Origin: an uncultured Prevotellaceae bacterium
GTDB lineage: Bacteria; Bacteroidota; Bacteroidia; Bacteroidales; Bacteroidaceae
NCBI GenBank assembly: GCA_946411565.1
Contig: CAMKEM010000007.1
Coordinates: 1 to 64,000 of the forward strand
DNA: 64,000 bases
Direction of reading: 5' to 3'
This document shows, in pieces, positions 59,983 through 64,000 of this stretch. The notes beneath the pieces are model-generated. The model was not told the DNA's origin, made no database searches, and worked only from the letters and a program-made list of their open reading frames with translations. Positions within the stretch are counted from its first letter, which is position 1; each line of letters starts with the position of its first letter. The position numbers and the translations under genes were made by a program.

Positions 59983-62052
59983 ATGTTAAATCCATTTTTT
60001 GAGAAATATACAACTCCACATCAGACTCCACCTTTCAACCTTATAAAGATGGAGCACTACGAGGAAGCCTTCATGGAAGGCATCCGTCGTGATGATGAAC
60101 ATATAGAGAAACTCATCAATAATCCAGAGCCTCCTACGTTCGATAATACGATTATTGATACCGAGGATGATAACGGCTATTATGATCTTCTTGACAATGT
60201 TTCCACCGTCTTCTTCAATCTCCTTTCTGCTGAGACCAATGACGAGATGGATGCACTTGCACAGAAACTTCAGCCAATCCTTACAAAGCACGCAAATGAT
60301 GTACGCCTTAACAAGCGACTCTTTGAGCGTATCAAGGCTGTATATGATCTCTATAACAATCCTGTAGAGGGTGCTCCTGCTCCTCGTGAACTTTCGTCTG
60401 AAGAACAGCGACTTCTTGAAAAGAGCTATGATGGGTTTGTTCGTTCTGGTGCTTTGCTTGATGAGGCTGGAAAGGATAAGCTTCGTGCCATAAGCGAGGA
60501 GGCAAGTATGCTTGGATTGCAGTTCTCGCAGAATCTTCTGAAAGAAAAGAAGGCATTCAAGCTTCATATTACTGATGAGGCAGACCTTGCAGGACTTCCT
60601 GATACTCAGATACAGGCGGCCACACTTGCTGCCAAGGAGAATAATCTTGAAGGATGGGTATTCACGCTCGACTTTCCAAGCTATTCACCTTTCATGCAGT
60701 ATTCTGAAAAGCGTGAGCTTCGCAAGAAGATGTTCATGGCTTACAATACCGTTTGTACCCATGATAATGAGCAGAACAACATAGAGATTTGTAAGCGATT
60801 GATTAATCTTCGTCGTGAGCTTGCCCAGCTTCTTGGTTACGAAACCTACGCTGACTATGTTCTCAAGCATCGTATGGCCGCTAATGTCCAGAATGTCTAT
60901 AACCTTCTCGATCAGCTTGTGGAGGCATATAAGCCAACAGCCCTGAAGGAGAAGGAGGAACTTCGCAATATGGCTCGTCAAGCTATGGGTGAAGACTTTG
61001 TGCTTGAGCCTTGGGATGCTCCTTACTATTCTCACAAGCTTCAATTGGAGAAATATAATGTGGATTCGGAAATGGTTCGTCCATATCTCGAATTGAAGAA
61101 TGTCATCAAGGGAGTCTTCGGACTTGCAACTCGTCTCTATGGCATCACTTTCAAGGAGAACAAGGATATTCCTGTATATCATCCTGATGTAAAGGCTTAC
61201 GAAGTGTTTGATAAGGATGGCACATATCTTGCTGTACTCTTTGCAGATTTTCACCCTCGTAAGGGAAAGCAGGGCGGTGCCTGGATGACAGAATATCAGG
61301 GACAATGGATAAATCTGAAGGGTGAGAACGTGCGTCCTCATGTTAGTGTGGTTATGAATCTCACGAAACCTACGGACGAGAAACCTGCACTTCTTACTCT
61401 CGGTGAGGTTGAGACATTCCTTCATGAGTTTGGACATTCGCTCCACGGTATGTTTGCCAACACTCGTTTCTCAAGCCTTTCTGGCACTAACGTATGGTGG
61501 GATTTCGTTGAGCTTCCTTCACAGTTCATGGAGAACTACTCTCTTGAACGTGAATTCCTCAATACATTCGCCTTCCACTATCAGACAGGGGAACCAATGC
61601 CTGACGAACTCATACAGCGACTCATTGATGCCCGTAACTTCGGTGTTGCATCGGCTTGTCTGCGTCAGGTTAGCTTCGGGCTTCTCGATATGGCTTACTA
61701 CACAAAGAGTGAGGCATTTGATGAGGATCTTGTCAAGTTCGAGAAGAAGGCATGGGAGAAGGCAATCATTGGTAAGCAGCTTGAGAATACTTGTATGACC
61801 GTTCAGTTCTCTCACATCATGGCAGGTGGATATGCTTCTGGCTATTATAGCTACAAATGGGCTGAGGTGCTTGATGCTGATGCCTTTGCCGTGTTCAAGC
61901 GTGAGGGTATATTCAATCAGAAAACCGCCCAGCGATTCCGTGATTGCATTCTCTCAAAGGGAGGTACTGAGCACCCAATGACTCTCTACAAGCGTTTCCG
62001 AGGTGGAGAACCTACGATAGACGCATTGCTTGAGAGGAACGGAATAAAATAA
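59983..62052 (+). CDS. M3-family oligopeptidase (Dcp/OpdA-like)
   Basis: The ATG at 59983 (MLNPFFEKYTTPHQTPPF) is used; the frame start at 59917 lies in a GC-rich repeat-like tract (CTCCCTATCTGCGGGAGAGG). The 689-residue protein is a zinc metallopeptidase with H481-EFG-H485 and the second-site Glu further on. It has no signal peptide, so it should act in the cytoplasm on short peptides. The length fits dipeptidyl carboxypeptidase or oligopeptidase A. Confidence 0.9.
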   Translation: MLNPFFEKYTTPHQTPPFNLIKMEHYEEAFMEGIRRDDEHIEKLINNPEPPTFDNTIIDTEDDNGYYDLLDNVSTVFFNLLSAETNDEMDALAQKLQPILTKHANDVRLNKRLFERIKAVYDLYNNPVEGAPAPRELSSEEQRLLEKSYDGFVRSGALLDEAGKDKLRAISEEASMLGLQFSQNLLKEKKAFKLHITDEADLAGLPDTQIQAATLAAKENNLEGWVFTLDFPSYSPFMQYSEKRELRKKMFMAYNTVCTHDNEQNNIEICKRLINLRRELAQLLGYETYADYVLKHRMAANVQNVYNLLDQLVEAYKPTALKEKEELRNMARQAMGEDFVLEPWDAPYYSHKLQLEKYNVDSEMVRPYLELKNVIKGVFGLATRLYGITFKENKDIPVYHPDVKAYEVFDKDGTYLAVLFADFHPRKGKQGGAWMTEYQGQWINLKGENVRPHVSVVMNLTKPTDEKPALLTLGEVETFLHEFGHSLHGMFANTRFSSLSGTNVWWDFVELPSQFMENYSLEREFLNTFAFHYQTGEPMPDELIQRLIDARNFGVASACLRQVSFGLLDMAYYTKSEAFDEDLVKFEKKAWEKAIIGKQLENTCMTVQFSHIMAGGYASGYYSYKWAEVLDADAFAVFKREGIFNQKTAQRFRDCILSKGGTEHPMTLYKRFRGGEPTIDALLERNGIK

Positions 62053-62060
62053 ATTTACTA

Positions 62061-62205
62061 TTTGACTATTTACGAATTACTAGTTATGTACTATTTGTTT
62101 GATGGACTATTTTCCGTTAATCAAGTGGTGAGCCGAATGGTAAATAGTAAATATTCAAAATAGTAAATAAATAGTAATTAGTAAATAGCTAAATAGTAAA
62201 TATTA
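62061..62205. repeat. AATAGTAAAT-type AT-rich repeats
   Basis: ATTTACTATTTGACTATTTA and inverse GTAAATAGTAAAT words recur at both ends of this gap, making an imperfect AT-rich palindrome. No gene is seen. Confidence 0.6.
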
Positions 62206-62210
62206 GGACT

Positions 62211-62636
62211 ATGGACAAACAGCAAATTCTTGATGGACGCTATATGCGAATGGCCGCAATATGGGCAGAGAACAGTTACTGTAAACGTCGTCAGGTGGGT
62301 GCCCTTGTCGTAAAGGACAACCGCATCATAAGTGATGGATACAACGGTACACCGAGTGGATTTGAGAATGTATGTGAGGATGATTCCAACGTGACTTATC
62401 CATATGTGCTTCATGCTGAGGCAAATGCCATTACGAAGCTTGCCCGTAGTCATAATAATAGCGATAAGGCCACTCTCTATGTAACGGATTCTCCATGTAT
62501 CGAGTGTGCAAAGCTAATTATCCAGGCAGGCATAAAGCGTGTGGTGTATGGTCGTGACTATCGTCTTTCGGATGGTATTGATCTCCTTCGCAAGGCAGGA
62601 ATTGAAGTTGTAAAAAATGAGATAAATGAAAAATAG
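62211..62636 (+). CDS. dCMP deaminase (ComEB-like)
   Basis: A 141-residue zinc-dependent deoxycytidylate deaminase. The HAEANAI motif gives the zinc His and catalytic Glu, and SPCIEC the two zinc cysteines; GYNGTPSGF is the substrate loop. It converts dCMP to dUMP for thymidylate synthesis. It overlaps the next gene by 11 bp, so the two are translated together. Confidence 0.92.
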   Translation: MDKQQILDGRYMRMAAIWAENSYCKRRQVGALVVKDNRIISDGYNGTPSGFENVCEDDSNVTYPYVLHAEANAITKLARSHNNSDKATLYVTDSPCIECAKLIIQAGIKRVVYGRDYRLSDGIDLLRKAGIEVVKNEINEK

Positions 62637-64000
62637 ATATATGCCTCTTTTGATGGCTATATGCGTAGTCATCGGTATTGTGATTGGTACTTTCTATGCC
62701 AACCACTTCTCTGGTAATAGGTTGAATATCATCAATTCGGGTAGTAACCGCCTGAATAACCTCCTTCATATCATTGATGATCAGTATGTTGATACTGTCA
62801 ATATCAATGACCTCGTGGAGAAGGCTATTCCGCAGATACTCTCTGAACTCGACCCCCATTCTGTGTATATCTCTGCAAAGGATGCGCAGAATGCTGCTGA
62901 TGATCTCAAGGGATCATTCTTTGGCGTAGGTATTGAGTTCGTTATCCGCGAAGATACCATTCATGTTCAGAACGTCATTGCCAACGGACCTGCCGAGCGT
63001 GCAGGACTCCTTGCAGGCGATAAGATTGTTACCGTGGATGGAAAGAAATTCGTTGGTAAGGAGGTAACTTCTGAGGAGGCTCAGCGTCGTCTGAAGGGTG
63101 AGAAAGGCACCAGGGTTAGGATTGGTGTTATTCGCTATGGTAGCAATAAGGTTAAGGAATATAACGTAACTCGTGATGAGATCAAGACGAAGAGTATCTC
63201 TGCTGCCTATATGATTGATGGCAACACTGGCTATATCAAGGTAAAGAACTTTGGCGAGACTACATACGCAGAGTTCCTTGTGGCACTTGCTACACTCTCT
63301 CAGGAGGGCTTTAGCAACCTTATCGTTGACCTTCGTGATAATACAGGTGGTTATCTTGAGTCTGCTGTCCAGATGTCAAATGAGTTCCTGCCTTCAAATA
63401 GCCTTATCGTTTATACCGAAGGACGTAAGTCTCCTCGTAAGGATTATATGTCAGATGGTCGTGGATCTTACCAAAAGATACCTCTTGTTGTTCTTATCAA
63501 CGAGAATTCTGCTTCTGCATCTGAGATCTTTGCCGGTGCTATGCAGGATAATGATCGTGCCCAGATTATCGGTATCCGTTCATTCGGTAAGGGACTTGTT
63601 CAGCAGCAGATTGGTTTCCACGATGGCAGTATCATTCGCCTGACTGTGGCTCGTTACTACACTCCTTCTGGTCGTTGCATACAGAAGCCATACGTTGCTG
63701 GTGAAAGCGATAGCTATAGTCAGGACATCGTTTCACGCTATAAGAGTGGTGAGTTCTTCTCACAAGACTCTATCAAGCATACAGGACCTAAGTTCCATAC
63801 TAAGGCTGGTCGTGTAGTTTATGGTGGTGGTGGTATCACGCCAGATGTCTTTGTTGCAGAGGATACTACAAATATCACAAGCTACTTTACTCAGGCGGCT
63901 CAAAGCGGACTTATTCTTCAGTTTGCGTTTACCTATACGGATGACAATCGTCTTAAGCTGAATAACTTTAAGGAAATGCAGGAACTTGCCGATTATCTCG
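62626..64000 (+). CDS. S41-family C-terminal processing protease, truncated by the window
   Basis: An ATG at 62626 opens a frame that runs off the right edge (at least 458 residues). It has an N-terminal membrane segment (about 7-25), a PDZ domain (about 95-175: GVGIEFVIREDTIHVQNVI), and the S41 protease core with SASASEIFAGAMQD (catalytic Ser297) and GKGLVQQ (Lys322), the Ser-Lys dyad. The protease acts in the periplasm on C-terminal ends of substrates. The gene overlaps the dCMP deaminase by 11 bp. The right end of the protein is not visible. Confidence 0.9.
   Translation, partial: MKNRYMPLLMAICVVIGIVIGTFYANHFSGNRLNIINSGSNRLNNLLHIIDDQYVDTVNINDLVEKAIPQILSELDPHSVYISAKDAQNAADDLKGSFFGVGIEFVIREDTIHVQNVIANGPAERAGLLAGDKIVTVDGKKFVGKEVTSEEAQRRLKGEKGTRVRIGVIRYGSNKVKEYNVTRDEIKTKSISAAYMIDGNTGYIKVKNFGETTYAEFLVALATLSQEGFSNLIVDLRDNTGGYLESAVQMSNEFLPSNSLIVYTEGRKSPRKDYMSDGRGSYQKIPLVVLINENSASASEIFAGAMQDNDRAQIIGIRSFGKGLVQQQIGFHDGSIIRLTVARYYTPSGRCIQKPYVAGESDSYSQDIVSRYKSGEFFSQDSIKHTGPKFHTKAGRVVYGGGGITPDVFVAEDTTNITSYFTQAAQSGLILQFAFTYTDDNRLKLNNFKEMQELADYL

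Noticed and set aside
63251..63643. A 130-codon frame at the right edge
   Set aside because: It is a shadow of the S41 protease, whose own frame has no stop before the window end and is well supported.

Overview
The window reads as chromosomal DNA of a Bacteroidales bacterium, most like Prevotella and its relatives. The evidence is: two SusC/SusD pairs; promoters of the Bacteroidetes type (TAnnTTTG -7 boxes, several with a TTTG box 19-20 bp upstream); few Shine-Dalgarno sites; STN-domain TonB receptors run by an ECF sigma/anti-sigma pair; and a TamB/BamA pair typical of the phylum. I have no external match to confirm genus.

Bases 1-28208 form a beta-glucan/cellulose utilization region, all on the + strand: the 3' end of a GH94 cellobiose phosphorylase, a GH3 beta-glucosidase, a GH9 endoglucanase, SusC/SusD, two surface lipoproteins, then a duplicated two-gene module (polytopic membrane protein plus a PD40-propeller lipoprotein with one CxxCH haem motif), and after a 1.45-kb repeat-rich gap a second SusC/SusD pair and a GH5 endoglucanase. 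The expected flow is surface binding and cutting (SusD, GH5, GH9), TonB-driven uptake (SusC), then periplasmic or cytoplasmic breakdown (GH3, GH94).

Bases 28545-39141 hold regulatory and uptake functions: an ECF sigma factor with a membrane partner, a candidate small RNA, a probable metal-uptake cluster (Cys/His-rich small protein, TonB receptor, two small lipoproteins), and on the - strand a sigma / anti-sigma / carboxylesterase / STN-type TonB receptor operon. The TonB cluster and the operon converge on a shared terminator.

Bases 39970-64000 are mostly housekeeping: thioesterase, RluA-type pseudouridine synthase, TamB and BamA-like envelope proteins, a sugar nucleotidyltransferase, NrnA, DUF4827 lipoprotein, GlmM, SRP RNA and tRNA-Thr, a DUF4199/glycosyltransferase operon, ApbE, a Crp-family regulator, an M3 peptidase, dCMP deaminase and an S41 protease that runs off the end.

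The most striking feature is the repeat content. GC-rich palindromic elements occur between genes and also in frame inside coding sequences (TamB twice, and the signal-peptide regions of GH9, BamA-like and a TonB receptor). Several intergenic gaps carry large palindromes built from 9-11 bp tandem motifs followed by inverted copies. Two genes (TamB and DUF4827) share a 47-nt, 40/47 identical hairpin leader placed just after the promoter.
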